Shown: positions 33,897 to 43,769, numbered from the stretch's first letter. The stretch: DNA of 64,000 nt from JADJLQ01 sp044227925 (GCA_044227925.1 JBGAVW010000013.1:1-64000), one strand, 5' to 3'. Numbers and translations: made by a program. The notes: generated from the sequence alone by a model not told the origin.

Positions 33897-35051
33897 TTAC
33901 CGAAAAGATTCAACCTCATTTACCAGTACCAGCTCTTTCACTGAAGCTCCTTCTAAAGCATCGATCAGGATCTCCTGTATTAATTGATCAAATGTCTTAT
34001 TGGAATACCTGAGTATGGCACCTATCGAGGTGTAGTTTTCATCATCACTCAGACCGCACTGAGCATTTACTTCCAATACATACATCTTACCCGTCTCCTG
34101 ATCCATACGTATGTCAATGCGACCATAACCTTTCCCCTGAACGGCGATATAAGATTCTTTTGAAATCTTTTCTATGGCAGCATGCAGTTCTGTTGCAGGT
34201 AGTTTGTACTCGTAAAAGTTACCCTGTTCAGGCATATTGGTCTCTTTTTCATAGATCTCCCATAATCTTTCAAAAGAAAGAAACTTTTCTTTGTCTGGCA
34301 GCGAAGCATTAAACACTCTTTCTACCGGAGCATAATAGATCAAATTTTCAGGTTGATCATAAGAGCCGACGATAAGAGTAGTAAATTCAGGACCGGTGAT
34401 AAATTTTTCAGCTATCACACCACCAGTTCCAAATTCCCAGCCACGATAGCCGGTAAAAAGTTTGATTACCTCTTCTTTCATCTCTGATGGTGAAGAAACC
34501 ACATTTTTTATACCTACACCCAATGAACCACCGGAAACGGCAGGTTTCACTATAAGCGGATTGCCCAGTCTTTTAAATACACCGGCAGGCGATGGGTTGG
34601 ATTCCTTGATTTCTTTCCAAGGGGCATTGGATACTTTATGCGCATCGAATGCTTTCTTCATTGGAATCTTAGAGGTTGTAATATCATAAAAATAGCTATC
34701 GGCTCCGGTAAAAACCAAACCACTGAGCTCGAGTACTTTTACCACGGATATACCGGGTGTGCCATTGATTTCATCACCATCACATAGATTAAGTACAATA
34801 GGGAATACCTGGCCGGCTATTGCCTCTGCCTGAATATCCTTTATGATGATCTGATAATCATTCATGGTCACCGGCTGCCATTTCCAATCCAATTTGAGTT
34901 TTTCAAAGACTATGGTGTACTCGGCAATGCTTTGGGTAAAATCGTAATAATAATCCAGCTGTTCGTCATTAGTCTTTAAGTAGGGGGCCAATACCCATAC
35001 TTTTATCTTTTTATTGCCAGTGACTTGCTTTAATTTGCGAGATAACTTCAT
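33897..35051 (-). CDS. Stand-alone ATP-grasp ligase, D-Ala-D-Ala ligase-like
   Basis: A 384-residue ATP-grasp protein clearly homologous to the ATP-grasp half of the fusion protein. Shared features are LNLCDG (88-92; the fusion has NLCEG), LVFTGADS, K169 in LIVKPAVSGGSLGVG, E222 in PEFTTLI, R311/D313, and E327/N329 in EVNAQC. Both proteins have a cysteine three residues after EVN where typical ligases have another residue. The set matches ligases that make an acyl-phosphate and join it to an amine. The SET gene ends 24 nt upstream, so these two form an operon that mirrors the fusion gene. Confidence 0.88.
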   Translation of the reverse strand: MKLSRKLKQVTGNKKIKVWVLAPYLKTNDEQLDYYYDFTQSIAEYTIVFEKLKLDWKWQPVTMNDYQIIIKDIQAEAIAGQVFPIVLNLCDGDEINGTPGISVVKVLELSGLVFTGADSYFYDITTSKIPMKKAFDAHKVSNAPWKEIKESNPSPAGVFKRLGNPLIVKPAVSGGSLGVGIKNVVSSPSEMKEEVIKLFTGYRGWEFGTGGVIAEKFITGPEFTTLIVGSYDQPENLIYYAPVERVFNASLPDKEKFLSFERLWEIYEKETNMPEQGNFYEYKLPATELHAAIEKISKESYIAVQGKGYGRIDIRMDQETGKMYVLEVNAQCGLSDDENYTSIGAILRYSNKTFDQLIQEILIDALEGASVKELVLVNEVESFR

Positions 35052-35075
35052 ATAAAATAATAAAGTGAACTAAAA

Positions 35076-35570
35076 TCAAGCCAGTGTGGGTACTTCTTTG
35101 AGTTGGGCCTGAATATAAGAAGAAAGATCATAAGATGTAATCACATCATGATCTATAGACTGAGCACCTTGAATATATCCGAGACATTTGGCACTACCAC
35201 ATGTACAGTCAAAAGGTTGAGTCATCTGCCATTCAGTAGATGGATAAAAATAAAGGAGTTGCTCACCAGCTTTGATATCCCTCACACACCTGAGCACCCA
35301 ATTGTCTACATCGAAAAATACATTGGGATCACAACCATGATTGATTGATGCCAAAAACTCGGGATTCAGCTCAATGTGTTTGTTTTCGCCGGTTTGTACA
35401 GTAAGATAAGTAGGATAGTTTTGGATTTGTTTGGGTCCAAAGGTATATACAACCTCTCCCGCTTTGATATCGCGAGTAGCTACGAAAGATCGTTGCTGAC
35501 TAGCGTGATCATAATAAATGTCACCAATGCCATGGCGACTTAATAATTCGATATTTGATTTGCCTTTCAT
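35076..35570 (-). CDS. Stand-alone SET-domain methyltransferase-like protein
   Basis: A 164-residue protein from the ATG giving MKGKSNIELLSRHGIGDIYYD; an earlier ATG adds 14 hydrophobic residues unlike a SET N-terminus. SET motifs: the NHGCDPN signature (77-83), VYTFGPKQ, AGEQLLYFYP (Y107/Y109 likely near the active site) and a post-SET CxC-x4-C (C122, C124, C129) with GYIQG. The usual Ser in NHSC is Gly here. It is a minimal, single-domain SET protein. It lies immediately upstream of the ATP-grasp gene on the same strand. Substrate unknown: it may methylate the ATP-grasp product, a partner protein or a small peptide. Confidence 0.87.
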   Translation of the reverse strand: MKGKSNIELLSRHGIGDIYYDHASQQRSFVATRDIKAGEVVYTFGPKQIQNYPTYLTVQTGENKHIELNPEFLASINHGCDPNVFFDVDNWVLRCVRDIKAGEQLLYFYPSTEWQMTQPFDCTCGSAKCLGYIQGAQSIDHDVITSYDLSSYIQAQLKEVPTLA

Positions 35571-35944
35571 ATAAAAAATTTGATGTTTCCTTAATAGAGA
35601 TACAACCATCATGCCTATCTGCAGTAGGTAAGTCAGTGCTTATGGAAAGAGATGTAACTGATAAAAGATTTGAATTAGATGTACTATCTGTTTTCAAAAT
35701 GAGGATAGGTTGGTTGATTTTAAATTGCCTTCTTTAGATTTAACACTATAAAACTAAATCAATATTTTATACAAACCAAATATTATCTAAAATAATTTCA
35801 AAAAGATTAAAAAAGTATAACATCTAATGTTAGATATACAACATAGGATGTATAACTTATTTAAACATCACATGTATGTCTAACCTCTCACATCGTATAT
35901 CTACTCACTACCCTTCTTCATTGTATATTTTATTATATTCAAGC
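35571..35944. promoter_or_regulatory. Divergent intergenic region with a palindrome
   Basis: A 374-bp A/T-rich gap between the SET gene (leftward) and the penicillin-acylase gene (rightward). At 35819-35835 there is AACATCTAATGTTAGAT, with arms ATCTAA/TTAGAT, followed by ATACAACATAGGATGTATAAC. The sequence on both sides is partly repeated. It is a candidate shared operator, but I see no clean promoter for either gene. Confidence 0.35.
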
Positions 35945-38269
35945 ATGCAAAATAAAATTTCATTCATTGTAATACTTATACTAATACATTGCACAGTCTT
36001 GATGTCTCAGGATAAATCAATCTCTTTGGCTGGAATACGAGATCGGGTGACCATCACGATAGATACTTGGGGGGTATGCCACATCAATGCATCCAACGAA
36101 GAAGATATGTTCTTTGCACAGGGTTGGAATGCTGCTCGTGATAGATTATTTCAATTTGAAGTCTGGAGACTACAGGCTTCCGGTACTGCTGCATCTGTAT
36201 TAGGTGAAAAAGAACTAAAAAGAGACATAGGGGCCAGGTTATTTAAGTTTAGAGGAGATATGACTAAAGAAATGAATCATTATCATCCCAGGGGCAGCAT
36301 CATCCTTAAATCATTTGTAATGGGAATAAATGCGTACATCAAACAAATACTGGATGGTGAAGAGCCTTTACCCGTTGAATTTAAATTATTGGGAATAAAA
36401 CCAGGATACTGGACTGAAGAAATAGTGATCTCAAGACATCAGGGATTGCTTTCCAATGTACAGGCTGAATTAAAATTGGCTCGTCAAATCAAGGAATATG
36501 GAGAAGAAGCAGTATTAAAAACAAATTATTTCCATCCTCATATACCTGACCTGACCATAGACCATTTTATTACTAAGGAAATACTGAATAAAGATATATT
36601 AGGTCCTTACAATGCATTCCGGGTACCAATCAAATTTGGAGCCAATGAAATAAATATTGAAAAATTAAACGATGGTAGTAATAATTGGGTACTGCATGGT
36701 TCTAAAACGAAATCGGGTTTTCCCATCTTAGCCAATGATCCACACCGAGCCATTACCGTACCCTCTCTCAGATACATCACACACCTGCAATCTCCTGGTT
36801 GGAATGTGATTGGCGGAGGTGAGCCTACTATTCCTGCCATTTCTATCGGCCACAATGAATATGGAGCATGGGGCCTCACCATATTTGAAACCGATGCAGA
36901 AGATTTATTAATCTATAAGATCAATCCTGCCAATAAAAATGAATATTGGTATAATGGTAAATGGACTAAAATGAAGCTCATTAATGACACCATATATATA
37001 AAAGACAAGGATCCTCATTTTGTGGTGCACCGATATACTAAAGATGGCCCTATTACATTTTTAGATGATACCTTACATATCGCAGCCGCTGTAAGATGCG
37101 GTTGGTTGGAAATAGGTTGCTCTCCCTATTTAGCTTCATTAAGAATGAATCAATCCAAATCCTGGTCGGAATTTAAAAAAGCATGCAGCCTTAGTTATAT
37201 ACCTGCCGAAAATATGATCTGGGCTGATAGATCCGGCAATATTGGATGGCAAGTGGTGGGCATCACTCCCATACGCAATACCTACTCAGGAATGGTACCT
37301 GTGCCCGGTGATGGAAGATATACCTGGGCAGGCTATCTGCCTATATTAAAAAGGCCAGGTAAATTCAATCCTGCAGCCGGCTTTATCGCTACCGCCAATG
37401 AAAACCTTACTTCTAAGTCTTACTTGTATAAAAATGCCCTGGGCTATTCATGGGCAGATCCATTCAGGGGAAAAAGAATACACGAAGTATTGTCTGAATC
37501 CAAAAAATTTACACTCGAGGAAATGCGGGCTTTGCAAGTAGATTATCTTGCTATACCGGCAAGAGAAATGGTACCTATTTTAACTATGATTCATGTTGAA
37601 AGTCAAAAAGAAAAGGAGGTATTGAATCTATTAAAAAATTGGGATTATAAACTGACTTCTCATTCGATTGCAGCTACTGTATATCAGGAATGGGAAAATC
37701 AACTTGAAAAAAACATTATTGCCCTCTCACCTATTCCTACTCTTACTAATTTAAGTACCAAACTTATTGTGGATTATATAAAAAATCCCACATTGATTTT
37801 CCCCAAAAACAGTGTTCAGCAAAGAGATTCACTAATGAAAAATGCATTGAGTACTGCTATCGATATGTTAGAAAAACGATTGGGATCCGATAGGGATCAA
37901 TGGCAATATGGTCAGATAAATAACAAACACGCACATCTGATTCATGCTTTATCACAGGATGGACCTAAAGAGTTAAAAGAAATACTCAATGTAGGTCCAA
38001 TGCCAAGAGCAGGCTATGAAAATACGGTAGGTTCTACGGGTAGTGGACTTAGGCAATCATCGGGAGCCTCTTTCAGAATTGTTATAGACCTCTCCGACTG
38101 GGATAGTATGATGGCTACCAATAGCCCGGGCCAAAGTGGCAATCCCAAAAGCAATCACTATAAGGATCTTTTTCCACTATGGGCAAAGGATGAATATTTT
38201 CCTCTGTATTATAGTAAAGAAAAGATTGATCTGGTCAAAGAGCGGGAAATAGTGCTAAATGCAAGATAG
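35945..38269 (+). CDS. Exported penicillin acylase-family Ntn hydrolase
   Basis: A 774-residue N-terminal nucleophile hydrolase with a signal peptide, starting at MQNKISFIVILILIHCTVLM. The family signature is present: the N-terminal alpha-chain region (DTWGVCHINASNEEDMFFAQG), the autocatalytic cleavage site DGSNNW with Ser245 as the predicted nucleophile of the beta chain, and later IGHNEYGAWGLT, PGDGRY and the C-terminal GSTGSGLRQSSGASFRIVIDL. These enzymes cleave themselves in the periplasm, then hydrolyse amide side chains, including penicillins and acyl-homoserine lactones. It is divergent from the SET/ATP-grasp pair, so a functional link is possible but unproven. Confidence 0.92.
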   Translation: MQNKISFIVILILIHCTVLMSQDKSISLAGIRDRVTITIDTWGVCHINASNEEDMFFAQGWNAARDRLFQFEVWRLQASGTAASVLGEKELKRDIGARLFKFRGDMTKEMNHYHPRGSIILKSFVMGINAYIKQILDGEEPLPVEFKLLGIKPGYWTEEIVISRHQGLLSNVQAELKLARQIKEYGEEAVLKTNYFHPHIPDLTIDHFITKEILNKDILGPYNAFRVPIKFGANEINIEKLNDGSNNWVLHGSKTKSGFPILANDPHRAITVPSLRYITHLQSPGWNVIGGGEPTIPAISIGHNEYGAWGLTIFETDAEDLLIYKINPANKNEYWYNGKWTKMKLINDTIYIKDKDPHFVVHRYTKDGPITFLDDTLHIAAAVRCGWLEIGCSPYLASLRMNQSKSWSEFKKACSLSYIPAENMIWADRSGNIGWQVVGITPIRNTYSGMVPVPGDGRYTWAGYLPILKRPGKFNPAAGFIATANENLTSKSYLYKNALGYSWADPFRGKRIHEVLSESKKFTLEEMRALQVDYLAIPAREMVPILTMIHVESQKEKEVLNLLKNWDYKLTSHSIAATVYQEWENQLEKNIIALSPIPTLTNLSTKLIVDYIKNPTLIFPKNSVQQRDSLMKNALSTAIDMLEKRLGSDRDQWQYGQINNKHAHLIHALSQDGPKELKEILNVGPMPRAGYENTVGSTGSGLRQSSGASFRIVIDLSDWDSMMATNSPGQSGNPKSNHYKDLFPLWAKDEYFPLYYSKEKIDLVKEREIVLNAR

Positions 38270-38335
38270 GGTTATGTACCAATTTTAATTTAAAACAAAA
38301 ATCAAGCATAACCTTTAATAAGCGTAGTTCTCTGT

Positions 38336-38650
38336 TTAGTTCAGTTTTCTCTGCAGGCTATTCCATCCGCCGCCATTATATACTTCAGTAAATCCAGCTG
38401 ATTTTAATACACTTGCTGCAGTGGCACTACGCATACCCGAGGCGCAGCAGGTAATTACGGGCTTGTCTTTTTTAATTTTTTTTAACTGACTACTGAGGCT
38501 TTGCACAGGGATATTGATCGATCCTTTGATATGTCCGGAATTAAACTCCTGCGGTGTACGCACATCCAGTATGATCGCCCCTTCGGCTACCATTGTTTTA
38601 TAATCTATTTTTTTTGATTGACCGAATAGGTTTTTAAAAAATTCAAACAT
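38336..38650 (-). CDS. Rhodanese-domain sulfurtransferase
   Basis: A 104-residue single rhodanese domain. The N-terminal hydrophobic stretch is short; DVRTPQEFNSGHIKGSINIP is the usual start and the active-site loop CCASGMRS has the persulfide-forming Cys69 with Arg74 nearby. Single-domain rhodaneses transfer sulfur to cyanide or thiol acceptors or act in redox defence. It lies 57 nt behind the SDR gene on the same strand and may be in an operon. Confidence 0.93.
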   Translation of the reverse strand: MFEFFKNLFGQSKKIDYKTMVAEGAIILDVRTPQEFNSGHIKGSINIPVQSLSSQLKKIKKDKPVITCCASGMRSATAASVLKSAGFTEVYNGGGWNSLQRKLN

Positions 38651-38707
38651 GATTGTATAGCTATTTTAGTTTTAAATTATATATTAGTATGCGTACATCA
38701 TCATCAG

Positions 38708-39559
38708 CTATTTTGAGCCGATAATCCCCTTCATCTGACTTACCACCATCCTATCCACTATACGGTCAGGTAGCATCAGCATCAATTTGATAAACCATTT
38801 TTTGGCTACGATGACTTGACGAGTAGGTGGTCTTTCGTTGATTATGGTCTTATGTATGAGCCTGGCTACTTTTATAGCCGGTATTGAAATCTTTTGTGAA
38901 AACTCTATAAATTTTGTCTTTTCTTTATACAGATCGTGATAGATCGTACCTTCATACAATACCGGATCATGCTTGGCTTTTTCATATATCTCACTTTGAA
39001 TAGGTCCCGGTTCGATGACTACGGCATCAATACCATGATCCAATAACTCCCTGCGAAGTGCATCGGTCATACCCTCCACAGCGTGCTTTGATGCATTATA
39101 AGGACCATAAAAAGGACGGGCAAGCCTGCCACCCACACTGCTTATATTTATTACTTTTCCTACTTTATCCGTTTTATGGGCAACCGCTCCTATTAAGGGT
39201 AAAAATGCCTGCAACACGTTTAACACTCCAATTACATTTACTTCCTGCTGCTCTCTGAATCTTTCTACATCAATGTGTTGTAGTGGACCCGCAACCGATA
39301 TACCAGAGTTATTGATTAATGCCCTGAGATAATGAGTCCCCATCATTTGTTTTACTTTATCAGCAGCCGCAAATACTGCATTGCGGTTACGCACATCAAA
39401 AACCACCGGCGTAAAACCACCTCCCAATTCTTTTTCCATTCGTGCAGCATCTTCTGGTGTGCGCACTGATCCAAATACATGATAACCTTGATCTTTGAGA
39501 TATTTAGCAGTAGAGTAGCCTATACCCGTAGATACTCCAGTGATTAAAACGGCTTTCAT
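38708..39559 (-). CDS. Short-chain dehydrogenase/reductase (SDR)
   Basis: A 283-residue Rossmann oxidoreductase. NAD(P)-binding TGVSTGIG (7-14), NNSG (84-86 region), catalytic Ser140/141 and Y154-x3-K158 (YNASKH) are all present, so it should be active. No signal peptide. The C-terminal hydrophobic stretch LMLMLPDRIVDRMV may attach it to a membrane or be a substrate-binding lid. It is closest to SDRs acting on retinol- or steroid-like substrates, but the substrate is open. Confidence 0.92.
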   Translation of the reverse strand: MKAVLITGVSTGIGYSTAKYLKDQGYHVFGSVRTPEDAARMEKELGGGFTPVVFDVRNRNAVFAAADKVKQMMGTHYLRALINNSGISVAGPLQHIDVERFREQQEVNVIGVLNVLQAFLPLIGAVAHKTDKVGKVINISSVGGRLARPFYGPYNASKHAVEGMTDALRRELLDHGIDAVVIEPGPIQSEIYEKAKHDPVLYEGTIYHDLYKEKTKFIEFSQKISIPAIKVARLIHKTIINERPPTRQVIVAKKWFIKLMLMLPDRIVDRMVVSQMKGIIGSK

Positions 39560-39665
39560 AATAAAATTAATGGCAAATATACTTTAGTTCTATACAATCT
39601 GCGGCTTATATACTCAACTGGGCAGCGGACTTGTAATGAATTGCGCCTCGAAATCAGTTTCGTAT

Positions 39666-42422
39666 TTAATATTTTACAATCTTAGATGTATATATGCCTT
39701 CATCAGTAATCGCTTTCAGTATATAGGTACCAGGATGCATATGATGAAGCGTAATTATTTTATCTTGCTTTGATTGAGTATAAATCAACCTTCCTTGTAA
39801 ATCATATACCTGGATCAGTGCATTTGTGATGGGCTGTCGATCCAAGCTGATAGTAATATTATCTGCAAATGGATTGGGATACACCAAAAGGGATTTTGAT
39901 TTAGCTACGTTGTATGGCTCTGTATGCGGATCTGCCTGTATTAATGCGGGTACAGAACAACCCATCACTGTTACTTCTGCTAAAGACATAGCTCGCGAAG
40001 TCGTTCCATTGTCTACATATATACGTATATACCTGCCCTGAATATTAGATACAGGTATAGTAAGGGTCTCCCCATTTCCCAATCCTGTAGCCGAATTGTA
40101 TTCATATACGTAACCCGATGTATTAAAACTGGTTACCGGCGAGGTAGTCACAAACAATCTGAATCGTTTGATTTCTCCCACACAGGAACTACATCCAATG
40201 CGGTGCCGGATGATTACACTTGAGATCTTATAGTTGGCAGCCAGATCTACCTGCCACCAGTTTTGAGTCGCACTTCGGGTACGTGAATAATTAGATGAAC
40301 TCTGAATGCCATCATTTGCCCGGCTGGCCCTATATGTATTATTCTGGGTAGTTGATTGACTAGCTGCTTTATTTAAGCTCAGGTTGGTAGTAGATGTACA
40401 TGCACATGCTGCACAGCTGCCTCCACAATCTACACCCGTTTCACTTCCATTTTGTATACCATCACTGCAACTTACTGTAGTAGTAATATTTAAGACAGAA
40501 GAGGTAGAAGAATCTCCGCAATTATCATACGATCTTGCAGTGATTAAATAATTTGGGCTGTTGGCTGGATTAATAGTAAGACTGTATGGTGAACTCAGAT
40601 CTGTACCTATCAAAACTCCATTATTATAAAAATTAACTTTGGTAATAGTACCATTGTCGCTGCTGGTGGCATTTATAGTAAAACTGGTACCCCTGACATA
40701 GGACGATGAGCTGGATGAAATGGAAATGAGCGGTGGAGTATTACCTGCACAGGGATCCGGAGTAAAGGTGGTAATGGATAACGTATTCGATGTAGTGATC
40801 GCACCGCAATCGTCATATACTTTTGCACTGATGGAATAGAGGGGATCCAAAGCATTTAAAATAGTATGAGTGTAAGGGGCCATGCTATCTGAAAATATCA
40901 GGCTGGTTCCATTATAAAAATCCACTTTACTGATGGTGCCATTATCACTAGTATTGGCATTTATGGTAAAACTGGTACCCCTGACATAGGACGATGAGCT
41001 CGATGAAATAGAAATGGTAGGGGGAGTATTGCCTGCACAGGGATCCGGAGCAAAGGTCGTGATGGATAGCATATTCGATGTAGTGATCTCCCCGCAATCG
41101 TCATATACTTTTGCACTGATGGAATAGATGGGATCCATAGCATTTGATATAGTATGAGTGTAGGGGCCACTGTTATCAGAAAATAACAAATTAGTGCCAT
41201 TAAAAAAATCCACCTTGCTGATGGTGCCGTTATCACTTGCTGTGGCTTGTATGACAATATTTGATCCTGTAGGATAAGTTGAAGAGGATGAAGATATGCT
41301 GATGCTGGGCGGTGTATTCTGTGCACATGGTGTCAATGAAAATACCCACAAGCCGGATTGGATATCACTCGCCAAAATATTGCCCGAGGGTAAAAACGGA
41401 TAAGTACCCCAGCAACCCCGGAATACCGGAGTATAAGCTGTATGCCCGCGGTCTGTATCAAAATAAGCTACTCTCCGTATATTATTTACATTACTTATAT
41501 CAAATACTTGTACACCATCTGTATAATAAGATACATAAGCCAGGTTACCTACGATGTACGGATTGTGCCCGATGTTTCCGGTATCGGAGGCCGGACCGGC
41601 CGGATATTGCTCCCGTAATGTTTTTGATTTGAATTTTTTGATATTGGTTCCATTGATCGTGCCGTCACCATTGATTGGAAAATACCATAAAGGATGGCCT
41701 GCAGTTTCTATTGCATTTATAAGGTAAGTCTGATCAGCATTCATAAAACTGCTGTGATTATAACCGGTAGTCTGATATGTGGATAACTCTCCTGTACAAG
41801 ATGAACCGCTACAGTTGTATTGAGAAATATAACCCGAATAGATATGGGATGCATACATCACATTATTTTTTACATACACATCGTGTATATATCCGCGGGG
41901 CATCGCCTGGTTAATTATCAGCGATGGGCTGTCGGGCCTTACTGAAAGATCCAATACGATGATTCCATTGTTTCGGGTATCGGTACCGGCACAATATAAC
42001 CTGCCATTCGCTTCATCTATAAAAGGCATATGGCATTTTCCAAAAAATGCAGTTGTCTGTCTTACCTGCACTACGGTATCCGGTAAATTTTGTAAATCAA
42101 AAATCCGAAGTCCGCCTGCGTCAGGCCCATCCGTCACAGCATAAGCATAGTGTCCGTATGTTTTAAATTCACGCCATGAAGTAGAAGTGTACGGACCAAA
42201 CTGATCCACCAGTCTTATATTGGCAGGATCGGTTACATCAAAAAAGTAGATGTACCGTGCAGACCCAATGATGGCATATTCACGGCCATTGGCAGCATAT
42301 CCCCATACATCTGAGTAAGCCTCTCCGGCCCCGTTCCATTGGCCTTTTTGAATGGTATTATATTCGAATACTTGAGCCTGCAAGCTTTGAACAAATAATA
42401 ATAAAATTAATGACCACCTCAT
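39666..42422 (-). CDS. T9SS-exported multidomain protein: LVIVD/choice-of-anchor B, Ig repeats, F5/8 type C
   Basis: A 918-residue protein with a signal peptide. Residues ~18-370 are a beta-propeller-like choice-of-anchor B region (for example YAANGREYAIIGSARYIYFF and CGTDTRNNGIIVLD-like repeats). Three Ig-like modules follow (~375-655), with DNA repeats of 288 bp between equivalent points (for example 40751 and 41039). After a short Cys-rich linker (CSDGIQNGSETGVDCGGSC) comes a discoidin/F5-8 type C domain (~690-820) and a C-terminal T9SS type A sorting domain (LVYPNPFADNITISL). Such proteins are exported and often glycan-binding. Confidence 0.87.
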   Translation of the reverse strand: MRWSLILLLFVQSLQAQVFEYNTIQKGQWNGAGEAYSDVWGYAANGREYAIIGSARYIYFFDVTDPANIRLVDQFGPYTSTSWREFKTYGHYAYAVTDGPDAGGLRIFDLQNLPDTVVQVRQTTAFFGKCHMPFIDEANGRLYCAGTDTRNNGIIVLDLSVRPDSPSLIINQAMPRGYIHDVYVKNNVMYASHIYSGYISQYNCSGSSCTGELSTYQTTGYNHSSFMNADQTYLINAIETAGHPLWYFPINGDGTINGTNIKKFKSKTLREQYPAGPASDTGNIGHNPYIVGNLAYVSYYTDGVQVFDISNVNNIRRVAYFDTDRGHTAYTPVFRGCWGTYPFLPSGNILASDIQSGLWVFSLTPCAQNTPPSISISSSSSTYPTGSNIVIQATASDNGTISKVDFFNGTNLLFSDNSGPYTHTISNAMDPIYSISAKVYDDCGEITTSNMLSITTFAPDPCAGNTPPTISISSSSSSYVRGTSFTINANTSDNGTISKVDFYNGTSLIFSDSMAPYTHTILNALDPLYSISAKVYDDCGAITTSNTLSITTFTPDPCAGNTPPLISISSSSSSYVRGTSFTINATSSDNGTITKVNFYNNGVLIGTDLSSPYSLTINPANSPNYLITARSYDNCGDSSTSSVLNITTTVSCSDGIQNGSETGVDCGGSCAACACTSTTNLSLNKAASQSTTQNNTYRASRANDGIQSSSNYSRTRSATQNWWQVDLAANYKISSVIIRHRIGCSSCVGEIKRFRLFVTTSPVTSFNTSGYVYEYNSATGLGNGETLTIPVSNIQGRYIRIYVDNGTTSRAMSLAEVTVMGCSVPALIQADPHTEPYNVAKSKSLLVYPNPFADNITISLDRQPITNALIQVYDLQGRLIYTQSKQDKIITLHHMHPGTYILKAITDEGIYTSKIVKY

Positions 42423-42604
42423 GATGATTGGATTTTTTGAAAAATAATGCGTAAAAATAAGGGGATTAGGGGATTTTGCGGGATATATTAAAGTTAAATT
42501 AGTAAATGACTTAATTGATGATGGTTTTTAAATTAATAATAAACACAGAAACATTCATTCAGGTAGATGCTATATCATATTAGAATTAGACCCATTTATA
42601 TAGA

Positions 42605-43603
42605 CTATATTTTCCTTACCCTGATTGCAAATGCTTCTGCAGGATTTTTAACTAACAACGTATCAATATCCCGGGTTTTAAAACCTTTCTTTTCTAGTGA
42701 AGGAATTAGTTTTTCAAATATGGCCGTATAATCTTTAAACTCACCTCCGTCTTGTTTTTCTGGATCGTACCAGCCGGCATCGTGAGATATCAATACTCTG
42801 TGAATACAATCATTTGCTTTTAGTGTATCGATCCACATAGCATAGTTTTCCCAGTCACCCCATCCCAGTCCATCCAGGCTTACCCAGGTACCCATTTTAG
42901 CTGCTTGGGTATAGGTTTGTTTTTTGGTTTCGTTTTGTGCATGTACCCATACAAATGCAGAGGGGGCTACACCCATTTTTTTCAATAAGTCTATTTGCTC
43001 AAATGCTGAAATAGCGGGACCGGTGTGAGAACAAATGGTTAATCCTGTTTCCAGATGTGTCAAAGCAGCTGCTTTTACCAGTTTTTGCTCTATATCAGTA
43101 AGGCTGGCACCGTTGACACTGATTTTCATGAATCCCGGTTTTACTCCCGTACCTTGAATACCTTGCTTAGCTTCATTTATCCATCTTGTCGCCAGCTGTT
43201 CTGCCGTTTCAGTAAAGGCCCAGGGCGGTAAATATTTATATCCTACAGCTCCATAATAACCGGTATTGGTCAAAATATGTAAACCACTTTTTTCACTTAA
43301 TTCTTTTAATAATTTGATATCACGGCCTAAAAAATCAGGAGTACAATCAAGGATGGTTTTCACTCCCGAGGCTTTTGCTTGCAATAAATAAGGCAATACT
43401 TTTTCGACTACTTTTTCTCTATTCCATCGATCGGTATTAATTTTATCTGCACCAATAAAGTCCACTAAAAAATGTTCATGTATAAGAGTCAGACCCATTT
43501 TGGACGCTTTCATTTTTCCATCGAGGGTCATCACTTCAGGTTTGGGTTTATCAAACATCAATAACCCTAAACTTGTTTGGATAAATGTGCGGCGTGTTGG
43601 CAT
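42605..43603 (-). CDS. Phosphotriesterase-related amidohydrolase, Tat-type leader
   Basis: A 332-residue protein resembling the phosphotriesterase (PTE) family. The binuclear metal set is intact: H42-x-H44 (IHEHF), the carbamylatable Lys about K160 (GFMKISVNG), H193 (CSHTGP), H221 (VWVHAQNE) and D275 (SHDAGW). The leader MPTRRTFIQTSLGLLMF has RRTF with a hydrophobic core, so Tat export in folded form is plausible. Family members hydrolyse lactones or phosphotriesters; the true substrate here is open. It is an isolated gene between gaps of about 170 bp. Confidence 0.87.
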   Translation of the reverse strand: MPTRRTFIQTSLGLLMFDKPKPEVMTLDGKMKASKMGLTLIHEHFLVDFIGADKINTDRWNREKVVEKVLPYLLQAKASGVKTILDCTPDFLGRDIKLLKELSEKSGLHILTNTGYYGAVGYKYLPPWAFTETAEQLATRWINEAKQGIQGTGVKPGFMKISVNGASLTDIEQKLVKAAALTHLETGLTICSHTGPAISAFEQIDLLKKMGVAPSAFVWVHAQNETKKQTYTQAAKMGTWVSLDGLGWGDWENYAMWIDTLKANDCIHRVLISHDAGWYDPEKQDGGEFKDYTAIFEKLIPSLEKKGFKTRDIDTLLVKNPAEAFAIRVRKI

Positions 43604-43769
43604 TATTTCTAATTATAAAATCAAGTTACGCATTAAGGCTGATAAATAGTAATGATGAGAACGGTCAGATTTTTTATAAATATTAAAAAAAACCAATCTT
43701 AAAAAATACTTAATAATTCATTCCGGTCATCTTCAAGATGAGAAGCAGTTACAAAAATTTTTAAAATCC

